Position numbers and translations under genes: made by a program. The notes beneath the pieces are model-generated. The model did not search any database, was not told the DNA's origin, and saw only the letters and a list, made by a program, of their open reading frames with translations. Below, piece by piece: positions 8,709 through 17,853 of a DNA stretch of 64,000 nt. Numbering within the stretch: the first letter of the stretch is position 1; each line of letters begins with the position of its first letter. Origin of the DNA: Nocardioides furvisabuli (GTDB taxonomy: Bacteria > Actinomycetota > Actinomycetes > Propionibacteriales > Nocardioidaceae); contig NZ_JAIGQB010000003.1 of assembly GCF_021083185.1 (NCBI RefSeq), forward strand, positions 517,080-581,079, in the 5' to 3' direction.

Positions 8709-10199
8709 GTGCCGGACTTCGAGGTCGAGGGCAACCCCGGCGTCATCCGCTCCAGGGCCGTGCTGATGGAGCAGAAGGGCCAGCTCTTCTACGACACCGG
8801 TGACGCGCTGTCGAAGATCGACGTGTCCGGCTGGACCGGCCGGGCCGCGGACGAGTTCCGCGAGGCGCACGACCTCGAGCCGGACCGCTGGATCAAGGCC
8901 GGCAACGGCTTCAGGAAGGCCGCCGCCGGCCTCACGGCGTACGCCGGCGTGCTCGAGGACGCACAACGGCGCGCGGCGGAGGCGAAGGCCGAGCACGAGC
9001 GCGGTCAGCGCGAGTCGGAGAGTGCACGCACCCAGTACGACTCCTACATGGGCCGGATGCGTGCCTACTGGAGCAGCGGCGGCACCGACCAGGCCGAGCC
9101 GTTCGTCGACTGGGGCGAGCCGATCCAGCAGGAGGCGCTGCGGGCGATGCAGGCGGTCCGCGCCGACCTCGACAACGCGGCTCACGTGTGCGCGGGGGAG
9201 GTCCGGGCAGGCTGCGCCGACGCCCCCGAGGAGCCCAACTGGCTCGAGTCGGGCCTGAAGTTCGTCGGCGGCATCTTCGAGGGCGCCGGCGAGGCGGTCT
9301 GGGACCTGCTGACGATGGTGCCGTTCAGCCCGGTCAACCTGGTGATCGACGCCCACAAGCTGGCCACCGGCGACCTCACGCCGGAGGAGCTGGCCAAGAC
9401 CTACGAGCTCGACGTGGAGAACGCCGTCGACATGGCCCACGGCATCTACACCGGCCTCACCACCGACCCGGTCGGCTTCGGCAAGGAGCTCGGGAAGAGC
9501 CTGCTGGACTGGGACACCTGGGCCGACGACCCCGCCCGCGCGATCGGCCACCTCGTGCCCGACGCGGTGGCGGCTGTCGCCACCGCAGGCGCCGGAGCCC
9601 TCGCGACCCGGGGAGCCAAGGGCGGCATGGACGTGCTCGACGGGTTGGGCGACCTCAACCGGCTCGACAACCTCGACGACCTCGGCGACCTGCGCCACGT
9701 CGACCTCGACGACGTCACCGACTGGTCACGTGGCAGGCCGCTCGACGACGGGGTCCCCGGCAGCGAGAACTACCCCGACGGCTACGACCGCTACGGGGGG
9801 CTCGGGGAGCAGGACTTCCACGACCGCTACTGGAACCCCGCGGCTCGCGACGGCGAGGGTGGGTGGCGCTGGCCGACCGAGGAGCACGGATTCAAGGACG
9901 GCTTCGACGGCCCTCCCCAGCCCAACAGCGCCGAGCCCGGCGACGTGCTGGACCGCTACGGCCCCGCCGACGGTGCGTACGCCTCCCCCTCGGGTACTCT
10001 CTTCGACCAGCGGGCACTGCCGCCGAGTAGCGTGGGGAGCGACTACACGCAGTACGAGGTGCTCAAGCCCCTGCCCGAGTCGGTCACCGAGGGCAAGATC
10101 GCCCCGTGGTTCGAGCAGCCGGGCGGCGGCGTCCAGTACATGTTCGACGAGCCCATGAGCTGGTACGTCGAGAACGGTTACCTCAGGAAGCTGGACTGA
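8709..10199 (+). CDS. ESX-type polymorphic toxin with C-terminal TNT (NAD+ glycohydrolase) domain
   Basis: 496 residues from a GTG start. Residues 1-140 form a long-helix domain with SGWTGRAADEFREAHD, a WXG/ESX-type targeting region. Residues about 170-310 contain hydrophobic helices (LLTMVPFSPVNLVIDAHKL; AVAAVATAGAGAL) that could aid membrane passage. Residues 409-496 match the TNT domain of Mycobacterium tuberculosis CpnT: DVLDRYG, GAYASPSGT, FDQRALPP and IAPWFEQPGGGVQYMF. The Arg, Tyr and Gln positions linked to NAD+ cleavage in that family appear present. The next gene follows after 1 bp and may encode immunity. Secretion route and target are inferred. Confidence 0.86.
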   Translation: MPDFEVEGNPGVIRSRAVLMEQKGQLFYDTGDALSKIDVSGWTGRAADEFREAHDLEPDRWIKAGNGFRKAAAGLTAYAGVLEDAQRRAAEAKAEHERGQRESESARTQYDSYMGRMRAYWSSGGTDQAEPFVDWGEPIQQEALRAMQAVRADLDNAAHVCAGEVRAGCADAPEEPNWLESGLKFVGGIFEGAGEAVWDLLTMVPFSPVNLVIDAHKLATGDLTPEELAKTYELDVENAVDMAHGIYTGLTTDPVGFGKELGKSLLDWDTWADDPARAIGHLVPDAVAAVATAGAGALATRGAKGGMDVLDGLGDLNRLDNLDDLGDLRHVDLDDVTDWSRGRPLDDGVPGSENYPDGYDRYGGLGEQDFHDRYWNPAARDGEGGWRWPTEEHGFKDGFDGPPQPNSAEPGDVLDRYGPADGAYASPSGTLFDQRALPPSSVGSDYTQYEVLKPLPESVTEGKIAPWFEQPGGGVQYMFDEPMSWYVENGYLRKLD

Positions 10200-10200
10200 C

Positions 10201-10536
10201 ATGGCGGACACCATCGACGACCTGCGCGCCGAGCTCGCCGCCGCAGGGATCGACCCCTCCCAGGTGCAGCGCGGCACCGACGTGACGTTGTGGGACGAGG
10301 GCACCTACGTCAGCGAGGCCTCGGTCGACGGTGTCGTCCTGCGCCAGCTGGGGCGGACCCGCGACGACGACCGCGTGGAGGAGTTCGACTCCGAGTCCGA
10401 CGTCGTGGTCGAGCTCCGTCGGCGCCTCCTGCGCCCGACGCGCACCATCGACGCCGACGAGCGGGCCGCCATCCGGGAGCGGATGCAGGCGCGCGCGGCT
10501 GAGACGCTCGCCCGTCTGGAGGCCGGACGTGACTGA
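10201..10536 (+). CDS. Small hypothetical protein, candidate immunity factor
   Basis: 111 residues, acidic, starting one base after the toxin stop and ending with an 8-base overlap into the next gene. It has a predicted mixed alpha/beta N-half (VQRGTDVTLWDEGTYVSEASVDGVVLRQLG) and a charged helical C-half. I do not recognise the family; it does not visibly resemble the mycobacterial TNT immunity factor IFT. Position and tight coupling directly after a TNT toxin make immunity the leading guess, but it could also be a regulator or accessory protein. Confidence 0.7.
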   Translation: MADTIDDLRAELAAAGIDPSQVQRGTDVTLWDEGTYVSEASVDGVVLRQLGRTRDDDRVEEFDSESDVVVELRRRLLRPTRTIDADERAAIRERMQARAAETLARLEAGRD

Positions 10537-11170
10537 GCCGCTGGACAGCGCCCTGCGCGAGAAGGGACTGGCTCCCGACGCCGTCGTCCTCGCCCCGCCG
10601 CCTGCCCCGGGCGCGCCGGCGCCGCCCGCCGACACGTGGTCCATCGTCCCCTTCGGAGAGCAGTTCGTGGTCGGTGCGACCGGACGGGGTGCCTTCCGCG
10701 CCTACGAGGCCCTGTGGACCCTCGAGGACGCCGTGGCGCTCGCGGTGCGGCTCGCGAGCAGCCCGCTGCCGCCCCTGGGGCGTCGGCTCGAGGCCTCCGA
10801 GATCGAAGCCGGTGCGCGCACGGCAGCCGGCGTCGTCGCTCGGACCGAGGAGCGCGGACGCGCGGCCGGCCCTACCGGCCTCCTCCCGGGAGACCTCCTG
10901 GACGCCTACGGGGCGGAGACCGAGCACCACCTGTTCGCCCTCGGGACCCCGTTCGACCAGCGGTCCGAGCCGCCGTCGCGGGTGGGGAGTCCCTACTTCG
11001 CGTTCGTCGTGGCCCAGGAGCTGCCGGACGCGGTCATGGAGGGACGAGCGGCTCCCTGGTTCGAGCAGCCCGGCGGCGGCGCGATGGTCGTCCTGGACAG
11101 GCCGATCCGGTGGTACGTCGACCAGGCAGTGCTCGTCCCGCTGGACCTCGGCCGCGACGTACGCGCGTGA
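10529..11170 (+). CDS. TNT-domain protein, probably catalytically degenerate
   Basis: 213 residues from a GTG that overlaps the small gene before it by 8 bases. Residues 118-205 align with the TNT domain of the upstream toxin: GDLLDAYG, GTPFDQRSEPP and an identical APWFEQPGGG. The Arg of DRYG is Ala here and the aromatic GAYASP region is replaced by HHLFAL, so activity is doubtful. The first 115 residues (SIVPFGEQFVVGATGRGAFRAYEAL) are a separate, unrecognised domain with no WXG helix or signal peptide, so the protein looks cytoplasmic. It could be an orphan toxin remnant, a decoy or part of immunity. Confidence 0.78.
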   Translation: MTEPLDSALREKGLAPDAVVLAPPPAPGAPAPPADTWSIVPFGEQFVVGATGRGAFRAYEALWTLEDAVALAVRLASSPLPPLGRRLEASEIEAGARTAAGVVARTEERGRAAGPTGLLPGDLLDAYGAETEHHLFALGTPFDQRSEPPSRVGSPYFAFVVAQELPDAVMEGRAAPWFEQPGGGAMVVLDRPIRWYVDQAVLVPLDLGRDVRA

Positions 11171-11215
11171 CCTTCCCCCCGGCTGGTGAGGTCGACGGTG
11201 TGCGGCTGCCGGAGG

Positions 11216-11983
11216 TCACGAGGATCGCGAGGCCGGGCCCCTGACGCGCCGGCTCAACCGGGAGGCGGTCGCCGCGACGGCTGCGGCGATGTCGGCCACG
11301 TCGGCACCTTCGTCGCTCGGGAAGGTCACCGCCACGCCGGCGACCGGGTGCGCGTTGTGGTCGAGCACGGCCACCGCGACGCTCTGCAGGCCGGGAGTCA
11401 CCTCGCCGTCCTCGGTGGCGTGCCCGCGCTGGCGGGTCTCGGTGAGGAGCGTGCGCAGGGCGCTGAGGGACGTCGGTCCCTTGCCGTGCCGGTCGACGAA
11501 GGCGCTGCGGTCGGGGTAGAGCGCCCGCACCTGGCTGGCCGGGAGCGCGGCGAGGATGGTGCGCCCGGACGCGGTGAGGTGGGCGGGCAGGCGTACGCCG
11601 ACGTCGGTGACCAGGGGCGGACGACCGGGCGCGCGCTCCTCGACGACGTAGAGCACGTCGCGACCGTGGAGCACCGCGAGGTGCGCCCCGTGCCCGGTCC
11701 GGTCGACCAGCTCGGCGAGCGGGCGGCGCGCGAGCCGTGCCAGCGGTTCCTGGCGGGTGAAGCCGCTGCCGACCTCGAAGGCGGCGACGCCGAGGCCGTA
11801 GCGGTGCTCGTCGGGCAGGTGCACGACGAAACCCTCGTCGATCATCGTGTTGAGCAGGTGGTAGGCCGTGCTGCGGGGGAGGTCGCAGGCGCGCACGATC
11901 CGGTCGAGCGGCACCGGGTCTGCCTGGGTCGCGAGGAACCGCAGAACCCGCAGGGTGCGGGTGGCGGCGGGGACCTGGCTCAC
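11216..11983 (-). CDS. IclR family transcriptional regulator
   Basis: 255 residues from GTG. The N-terminal winged helix-turn-helix (RTLRVLRFLATQADPVPLDRIV, then DLPRSTAYHLLNTMIDEGFV) is followed by the IclR effector domain (PAHLTASGRTILAALP; TPGLQSVAVAVLDHNAHPVAGVAVT). It is the last of three minus-strand genes; the hutH promoter lies upstream of them, facing away. Both hut operons in the window carry a similar palindrome, which makes this protein a reasonable candidate histidine or urocanate sensor, but that link is not shown by the sequence. Confidence 0.9.
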   Translation of the reverse strand: MSQVPAATRTLRVLRFLATQADPVPLDRIVRACDLPRSTAYHLLNTMIDEGFVVHLPDEHRYGLGVAAFEVGSGFTRQEPLARLARRPLAELVDRTGHGAHLAVLHGRDVLYVVEERAPGRPPLVTDVGVRLPAHLTASGRTILAALPASQVRALYPDRSAFVDRHGKGPTSLSALRTLLTETRQRGHATEDGEVTPGLQSVAVAVLDHNAHPVAGVAVTFPSDEGADVADIAAAVAATASRLSRRVRGPASRSS

Positions 11984-12011
11984 CGGCGGACCGAGGTGCG
12001 GCGGGTCGCCG

Positions 12012-12554
12012 TCAGGACTGCTCGCTGTCCTTGCGGGTGAACCAGCCGCCCGAGCCGTCGGTCGCGATCGGCTTGCCCGGCATCTCCTGCGCGCCCGGGG
12101 TGCGGCGCGGGAGCCCGGGGGCGGGGGAGGTGTCGGTGGCGGTCTCGGTGGAGGTCTCGGCGTTCACCTCTGCCGGCGGTGTCGGCTGCTGGTCGACGGT
12201 GCCGGCGACCTGGGGTGCGTAGTCGTCGGACTTGTGGTCGACGCGCGGGTCGAGACGGTCGGCTGCACGGACCTGGGCCTCGTGGGAGGCCTCGACCTGC
12301 TGGGCCTCGATCCGGGCGGCCTCCGCCTCCGCCTCGGCCTTCTCGGCGATGGCGCGTGCCTCGGCGGCCTCCGCCTCGGCGGTCGCCGCACGGTCCTGTG
12401 CGGGTGCGATGGTGGCCTGCGCCTCGGTGGCGGCCTTCGTGCGCAGCTGGTCGGCGCGCTCGATGTTGGCCTCGCGGTTCTTGCGCTGGATCACGACGAA
12501 CGCCACGGCCAGCACGACCAGGACGATGACGGCGATGACGATGAACGTGGTCAC
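12012..12554 (-). CDS. Single-span membrane protein with coiled coil (paralogue A)
   Basis: 180 residues from GTG with GAAGGAAG upstream. Residues 1-22 are a membrane anchor (TTFIVIAVIVLVVLAVAFVVI) followed by basic residues, so the bulk is probably cytoplasmic. Residues 25-105 form an Ala/Glu-rich coiled coil. A conserved-looking motif DPRVDHKSDDYAP follows, and then a Pro/Thr-rich tail. The adjacent upstream gene has the same plan and motif, so the pair arose by duplication. Function unknown. Confidence 0.8.
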   Translation of the reverse strand: MTTFIVIAVIVLVVLAVAFVVIQRKNREANIERADQLRTKAATEAQATIAPAQDRAATAEAEAAEARAIAEKAEAEAEAARIEAQQVEASHEAQVRAADRLDPRVDHKSDDYAPQVAGTVDQQPTPPAEVNAETSTETATDTSPAPGLPRRTPGAQEMPGKPIATDGSGGWFTRKDSEQS

Positions 12555-12606
12555 GGTCTTCCTTCTTCACGACGACGACGGGGCACCAGTCTGGCACCTC
12601 GCCGCG

Positions 12607-13035
12607 TCAGGTGCGGGGCGTCTCCCCGGCGTCACCGCGGTGCCGCCCCGAACCGTCCGCCGGGGGCGTGCTCGCGTCGGTGCTCGGGTCCGGGGTGTAG
12701 TCCGTCGACGAGGTGTCGACACGCGGGTCGACGGCGTCGGCGGTCCGCATCTTGTCCTCGGTCACGGCCTGCTGCTGGGTGGCCGCGACCTCGGCCTCGC
12801 GCGCCTCCTGCTGGGCGCGCTCCGCCTCCAGCCGGGCCCGCTCGGCCTGTGCGGCGGTCTCCTGGGCACGCACCTGCGCCTCGGGGATCTCCGACGCGTG
12901 CGTGTGCGCCTCCTCGCGCAGGTGCTCGGCGTGCTGGTGCTGCTTCTTCTTCCGCTGCTGCGTCACCAGCCAGGCGGCGAGCGCCACCGCGACCAGGACG
13001 ACGACCACGACGATGATCCAACCGGTCGTACCCAT
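12607..13035 (-). CDS. Single-span membrane protein with coiled coil (paralogue B)
   Basis: 142 residues from the ATG at 13035, which has a very strong GAGGAGGAGG ribosome site. Residues 5-25 form the membrane anchor, then KKKQHQH basic/His residues, a coiled coil rich in Ala/Glu/Arg, and the motif DPRVDTSSTDYTPD shared with the downstream paralogue. It is the first gene of a three-gene minus run ending in the IclR regulator. The long reading frame that continues upstream on this strand is only the antisense of hutH. Confidence 0.8.
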   Translation of the reverse strand: MGTTGWIIVVVVVLVAVALAAWLVTQQRKKKQHQHAEHLREEAHTHASEIPEAQVRAQETAAQAERARLEAERAQQEAREAEVAATQQQAVTEDKMRTADAVDPRVDTSSTDYTPDPSTDASTPPADGSGRHRGDAGETPRT

Positions 13036-13152
13036 GGCGTTCCTCCTCCTCGGGAGACCCCGGACGGGTCCCCCGTCGTTCACCGTGGCACACCTCGCGG
13101 GTGCGCGCTCGTGGACGTCATCCGTACGGGTGGGTCGGTGGGCGTCCCGGGA

Positions 13153-13168
13153 GTCTGATATCCGAGAC
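13153..13168. promoter_or_regulatory. Candidate hut operator upstream of hutH
   Basis: GTCTGATATCCGAGAC lies 47 bp before the hutH ATG. It matches 13 of 16 bases of the core GTCTCGGATCCGAGAC found 53 bp before the other hut operon, and keeps one perfect half-site ATCCGAGAC. A shared operator for both operons is inferred from the match and the similar position. Confidence 0.5.
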
Positions 13169-13215
13169 ACTCGGGCTCCGGAGGGGGTGTCGCCCGACCG
13201 TTCGCCGGGAGTTGG

Positions 13216-14787
13216 ATGGCGAGCATGCAGAGCATCCAGGCCACCCGGGTGGGCGTCGGTCCCGTCTCCTTCGAGGACCTCGTGCGGGTCGCCCGCGACG
13301 GGGCCGCCGTCGAGCTCACCGGCGAGGCGCTCGCAGCCGTCGACCGCGCCCGCGACGTCGTCGAGGCGCTCGCTGCCGGGGAGACGCCGACGTACGGTGT
13401 CAGCACCGGCTTCGGCGCCCTCGCCACCCGCCACATCCCGACCGAGATGCGCGCCCAGCTCCAGCGCTCGCTCGTCCGCTCGCACGCCGCCGGGTCCGGA
13501 CCGGAGGTCGAGCGGGAGGTCGTCCGGGCGCTGATGCTGCTGCGCCTCTCGACGCTGGCGACGGGACGCACCGGCGTACGCCGTGAGACCGCGCAGCTGC
13601 TGGCCGACCTGCTCACCCACGGCATCACGCCGGTGGTGCGGGAGTACGGCTCGCTCGGGTGCTCGGGCGACCTCGCGCCGCTGTCGCACTGCGCGCTGGC
13701 GCTGATGGGCGAGGGCGAGGTGCGCGACGCGTCCGGCACCCTCGTGCCGGCGGCCGACGCCCTCGCCGCCGCCGGCCTCGCCCCGGTCGAGCTCGCGGCC
13801 AAGGAGGGCCTGGCCCTCATCAACGGCACCGACGGCATGCTCGGCATGCTGGTCATGGCGATCACCGACCTGCGGATGCTGCTGCGCACCGCCGACGTCG
13901 CGGCCGCGATGAGCGTCGAGGGCCAGCTCGGCACCGACCGGGTCTTCGCACCCGAGCTGCAGGCCATCCGCCCGCACCCCGGACAGGCACAGTCGGCGGC
14001 GAACCTCACCGCGCTGATGGCCGGCTCCGCGATCGTGGCCTCGCACCGCACCGGGCCGGACAACTCGGTGGAGTGCAACCGGGTGCAGGACGCCTACTCC
14101 CTGCGCTGCTCGCCGCAGGTGCACGGCGCCGCCCGCGACACCGTCGAGCACGCTGCCACGGTCGCCGGCCGCGAGCTGGCCAGCGCCGTCGACAACCCGG
14201 TCGTCATGGGCGACCGTGTGGAGTCGAACGGCAACTTCCACGGCGCCCCGGTCGGCTACGTGCTCGACTTCCTCGCGATCGTCGCCGCCGACGTGGCCTC
14301 CATCAGCGAGCGGCGTACGGACCGCTTCCTCGACCGGGCCCGCAGCCACGGCCTGCCGCCCTTCCTGGCCGACGACCCCGGGGTGGACAGCGGGCACATG
14401 ATCGCGCAGTACACCCAGGCCTCGATCGTCTCCGAGCTCAAGCGGCTCGCAGTGCCGGCGTCCGTCGACTCCATCCCCTCCAGCGCCATGCAGGAGGACC
14501 ATGTCTCGATGGGCTGGAACGCCGCCCGCAAGCTGCGCCGCTCGGTCGACGGCCTCTCGCGCGTGGTCGCCGTCGAGGTGCTCACCGCCGCCCGCGCGCT
14601 CGACCTGCGCGCGCCGTTGACCCCGTCGCCCGCCACCGGGGCGGTCGTCGACCTCCTGCGGTCCTCGGGCATCCAGGGCCCGGGGCCCGACCGCCACCTC
14701 TCGCCCGAGATCGAGGCCGCCGTCGGCCTCGTCCAGTCCGGCGCGGTCCTCGCCGCCGCCGAGTCCGTGATCGGAGAACTCCAGTGA
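13216..14787 (+). CDS. hutH: Histidine ammonia-lyase (HutH)
   Basis: 523 residues, the usual length. Converts L-histidine to urocanate and ammonia in the cytosol, the first step of histidine degradation. The region that cyclises into the MIO cofactor reads [14 protein letters not shown], so the tripeptide is Cys-Ser-Gly rather than the textbook Ala-Ser-Gly; the Ser is kept. Other family blocks are [11 protein letters not shown] near the start, NGTDGMLG and [23 protein letters not shown] precedes the ATG; a second ATG lies 9 bases later. The stop overlaps hutU by 4 bp. Confidence 0.96.
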   Translation: MASMQSIQATRVGVGPVSFEDLVRVARDGAAVELTGEALAAVDRARDVVEALAAGETPTYGVSTGFGALATRHIPTEMRAQLQRSLVRSHAAGSGPEVEREVVRALMLLRLSTLATGRTGVRRETAQLLADLLTHGITPVVREYGSLGCSGDLAPLSHCALALMGEGEVRDASGTLVPAADALAAAGLAPVELAAKEGLALINGTDGMLGMLVMAITDLRMLLRTADVAAAMSVEGQLGTDRVFAPELQAIRPHPGQAQSAANLTALMAGSAIVASHRTGPDNSVECNRVQDAYSLRCSPQVHGAARDTVEHAATVAGRELASAVDNPVVMGDRVESNGNFHGAPVGYVLDFLAIVAADVASISERRTDRFLDRARSHGLPPFLADDPGVDSGHMIAQYTQASIVSELKRLAVPASVDSIPSSAMQEDHVSMGWNAARKLRRSVDGLSRVVAVEVLTAARALDLRAPLTPSPATGAVVDLLRSSGIQGPGPDRHLSPEIEAAVGLVQSGAVLAAAESVIGELQ

Positions 14788-16481
14788 ACGACAGACTGCC
14801 CGTCCACGCCGCCACCGGCACCGAGCTGACCGCCAAGTCGTGGCAGACCGAGGCGCCGCTGCGCATGTTGATGAACAACCTCGACCCCGACAACGCCGAA
14901 CGCCCCGAGGACCTGGTCGTCTACGGCGGCACCGGCAGGGCGGCGCGCAGCTGGGAGGCGTACGACGCCATCGTCCGCTCGCTGCGCGACCTCGAGGACG
15001 ACGAGACGCTGCTCGTGCAGTCCGGCAAGCCGGTCGGCATCATGCGCACCCACGCGTGGGCGCCGCGGGTGCTGATCGCCAATTCCAACCTCGTCGGCGA
15101 CTGGGCCGACTGGGAGGAGTTCCGCCGCCTCGAGGACCTCGGGCTCACGATGTACGGCCAGATGACGGCCGGCTCGTGGATCTACATCGGCACGCAGGGG
15201 ATCCTCCAGGGCACCTTCGAGACCTTCGCCGCGATCGCGGACCTGCGCTTCGGGGGGTCGCTCGCCGGCACCGTCACCGTCACCGCCGGTCTGGGGGGCA
15301 TGGGTGGTGCGCAGCCGCTCGCGGTGACGATGAACGACGGCGTCGCGATCTGCGTCGAGTGCGACCAGCACCGCATCGACCGCCGTCTCGAGACGCGCTA
15401 CCTCGACGTCCAGGCCCGCGACCTCGACCACGCGATCGAGCTCGCGCTGGAGGCCCGCGACCAGCGCCGCGGCCTGTCGATCGGCCTGCTCGGCAACGCG
15501 GCCGAGGTGCTGCCCGAGCTGCTCGAGCGGCACCTCGCGCGGGCCGGGGCGGGCGACGGTCCGCTGGTCGACATCGTGACCGACCAGACCTCCGCGCACG
15601 ATCCGCTCTTCTACCTCCCCGCCGGGACGGCGTACGACGACTGGGAGCGCGAGCGGACCGAGGACCCGCGCGGCTTCACCAAGCGCGCGCAGGAGTCCAT
15701 GGCCACGCACGTGCGGGCGATGGTCGAGTTCCAGGACGCCGGCGCCGAGGTGTTCGACTACGGCAACTCGATCCGCGACGAGGCCCGCAAGGGCGGCTAC
15801 GACCGGGCGTTCGAGTTCCCCGGCTTCGTCCCTGCCTACATCCGTCCGCTCTTCTGCGAGGGCAAGGGCCCGTTCCGCTGGGCCGCGCTGTCCGGCGACC
15901 CCGCCGACATCGCCGCGACCGACCGCGCCATCAAGGAGCTCTTCCCGGCCGACGAGAAGCCGGAGTACGCCCGGCTGCACCGTTGGCTCGACATGGCCGC
16001 CGAGCGGGTGCAGTTCCAGGGCCTGCCGGCCCGGATCTGCTGGCTGGGCCACGGCGACCGCCACCGCGCGGGGCTGAAGTTCAACGAGATGGTCGCCAGC
16101 GGCGAGCTGAAGGCCCCGATCGTCATCGGTCGCGACCACCTCGACTGCGGCTCGGTCGCCTCGCCCTACCGCGAGACCGAGGCGATGCTCGACGGCTCCG
16201 ACGCCATCGCCGACTGGGCGATCCTCAACGCGCTGGTCAACACCGCCTCCGGCGCCACCTGGGTCTCGTTCCACCACGGCGGCGGCGTCGGCATCGGCCG
16301 CTCGCTCCACGCCGGCCAGGTCACGGTCGCCGACGGCACCGATCTCGCGGCGGAGAAGATCGAGCGGGTGCTGACCAACGACCCGGGCATGGGCGTGATC
16401 CGCCACGTCGACGCGGGCTACGACCGCGCAGTCGAGGTCGCGCACGAGCGAGGCGTCCGGATCCCGATGGCCGAGGGCTGA
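14784..16481 (+). CDS. hutU: Urocanate hydratase (HutU)
   Basis: 565 residues from a GTG overlapping the hutH stop (GTGA). Converts urocanate to imidazolonepropionate using tightly bound NAD. Clear family blocks: [40 protein letters not shown] strand (here [18 protein letters not shown]), the nucleotide-binding [16 protein letters not shown], and the conserved Cys region [12 protein letters not shown]. Translationally coupled to hutH. The remaining steps are encoded by the separate operon at 26.1-29.8 kb. Confidence 0.96.
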   Translation: MNDRLPVHAATGTELTAKSWQTEAPLRMLMNNLDPDNAERPEDLVVYGGTGRAARSWEAYDAIVRSLRDLEDDETLLVQSGKPVGIMRTHAWAPRVLIANSNLVGDWADWEEFRRLEDLGLTMYGQMTAGSWIYIGTQGILQGTFETFAAIADLRFGGSLAGTVTVTAGLGGMGGAQPLAVTMNDGVAICVECDQHRIDRRLETRYLDVQARDLDHAIELALEARDQRRGLSIGLLGNAAEVLPELLERHLARAGAGDGPLVDIVTDQTSAHDPLFYLPAGTAYDDWERERTEDPRGFTKRAQESMATHVRAMVEFQDAGAEVFDYGNSIRDEARKGGYDRAFEFPGFVPAYIRPLFCEGKGPFRWAALSGDPADIAATDRAIKELFPADEKPEYARLHRWLDMAAERVQFQGLPARICWLGHGDRHRAGLKFNEMVASGELKAPIVIGRDHLDCGSVASPYRETEAMLDGSDAIADWAILNALVNTASGATWVSFHHGGGVGIGRSLHAGQVTVADGTDLAAEKIERVLTNDPGMGVIRHVDAGYDRAVEVAHERGVRIPMAEG

Positions 16482-16589
16482 GGCACGCGAGGGTCGGCTC
16501 GAGGTTACCGACGGGGATGCGTTGACACCCCGGAAGAGCTTGCGTGGGATGGGAGTCCAGCCCTCGCAGAACCTACCGGGAGGTTTTCC

Positions 16590-17717
16590 GTGATCCGTCC
16601 ACGCCTGCTCGCCGCCGCAGCGGCCGCCGCAGTCCTGCCGCTCAGCCTCGCCCTGCTGCCACCCGCCACCGCCGATCCGGTCACCGTTCCGGGCGGTCCG
16701 TGGCCTCAGGGCCCGGAGAACACCAACGCCATTCGCGGCTACGAACAGCTCTGGAGCACCCTCGAGGCGATCGAGGGCCGCGCGAAGGGGAGCTTCGACC
16801 TCAGCCCGGCACCCCTGGCCTCCAACACCGGCCGGGAGATCCCGGTCGTGACGATCGGCGACGGTGACACCGACGTCATGTTCGTCGCCAACCAGCACGG
16901 CAACGAGTACATCGTCTCCAACGCCATGATCAGCGTCATCCGTGGACTCGCAGGTGGGTCCGCGGAGGCCGAGGCGATCAGGGACGCGCTGACCGTCACG
17001 ATCGTCCCACGCGTCAACGTCGACGGCTTCGACGCCGACGTCACCGACCTGGCCGGCAACACGACGCCGTGGCGGCAGAACTTCGACACCTCCTGCCCGG
17101 CGTTCTGCAACTTCTACCAGTCAGGCCGCGGCTACGACATCAACCGATACCACTCCTACGCCGAGAGCGCCTACGACCACCCCTACCAGCCCGGTCCGGA
17201 CACGAACAACCCGGTGCCCGAGGCGGTCGCGATGCGCCTGCTGTGGGACGAGCGGCAGCCGCGGCTCGTCGTGGACTTCCACCACCAGGGGACCTACGTC
17301 GACGACGAGGGCCGCATGATCACCGGTTCGGTGATGTGGCCGAACGCGGAGGAGGAGGCGGAGGCCCTCGGCATCAGCGACGAGTTCGCCGGGGTCGTGA
17401 CGGACTCCAAGAGGGTGGTCTCGGAGATGCTCGACGCCCTGGAGGGCAAGGGCTACGCCAACATCACCCGCTACCCGAGCACCACCTTCCCCGGTATCGC
17501 CCGGAACGCCTACGGGCTCCTCGGGTCCGCGTCGGTGCTCTACGAGGCACGCGGCGACATGGGCCAGGCCAGCAGCGGGAAGATCGCGAAGCAGACCGAG
17601 GTGGCCGGCACGGCGATCCTCCGAGCCGCCGCTGACGGCACGCTGTGGACCCGCGACACGGTGCCGGCGGACACGATCCGCGAACGCGGTCCGTTCGTCT
17701 CCGACCCGCACGAGTGA
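16590..17717 (+). CDS. Secreted M14-family zinc carboxypeptidase
   Basis: 375 residues from GTG, with GGAGG 7 bases before it. A signal peptide (MIRPRLLAAAAAAAVLPLSLALLPPATA) ends near ATADP, and no lipobox follows, so the mature protein is exported. Zinc ligands fit the M14 pattern: His103 and Glu106 in HGNE and His231 or His232 in VDFHHQG; Glu319 in LYEARG is the likely catalytic base. PRVNVDGFD and NRYHSY are typical substrate-pocket blocks. Single-gene unit, closed by a strong hairpin. Cuts C-terminal residues from peptides; the specific substrate is unknown. Confidence 0.88.
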   Translation: MIRPRLLAAAAAAAVLPLSLALLPPATADPVTVPGGPWPQGPENTNAIRGYEQLWSTLEAIEGRAKGSFDLSPAPLASNTGREIPVVTIGDGDTDVMFVANQHGNEYIVSNAMISVIRGLAGGSAEAEAIRDALTVTIVPRVNVDGFDADVTDLAGNTTPWRQNFDTSCPAFCNFYQSGRGYDINRYHSYAESAYDHPYQPGPDTNNPVPEAVAMRLLWDERQPRLVVDFHHQGTYVDDEGRMITGSVMWPNAEEEAEALGISDEFAGVVTDSKRVVSEMLDALEGKGYANITRYPSTTFPGIARNAYGLLGSASVLYEARGDMGQASSGKIAKQTEVAGTAILRAAADGTLWTRDTVPADTIRERGPFVSDPHE

Positions 17718-17723
17718 GCGGCA

Positions 17724-17758
17724 CTGCCGCCGAGGTCGCGCCGCGGCCTCGGCGGCAG
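17724..17758 (+). terminator. Hairpin terminator after the M14 peptidase
   Basis: A perfect 12-bp stem (CTGCCGCCGAGG and its complement) closes an 11-base loop, starting 6 bases after the stop codon. No T run follows, as is usual in high-GC actinobacteria. Confidence 0.7.
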
Positions 17759-17853
17759 CGTGTCGTGCCACGGACGGCAGCTGACTGGGCGGCGAGCCGA
17801 CCCGAGACCTTCGAACCGCTGACTTTCGCCCCGTCGTGCGTCAGGATCCCTCC

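Noticed and set aside
12607..14697. Very long minus-strand frame opposite hutH
   Set aside because: Only its first-transcribed-last part (12607-13035) is a gene; the rest is the antisense of hutH, with Arg/Gly/Asp-rich composition typical of GC-driven shadow frames.
14256..16898. 880-codon open frame opposite hutU
   Set aside because: hutU on plus has full family similarity; the opposite frame has no recognisable domain and stays open because of third-position GC bias.
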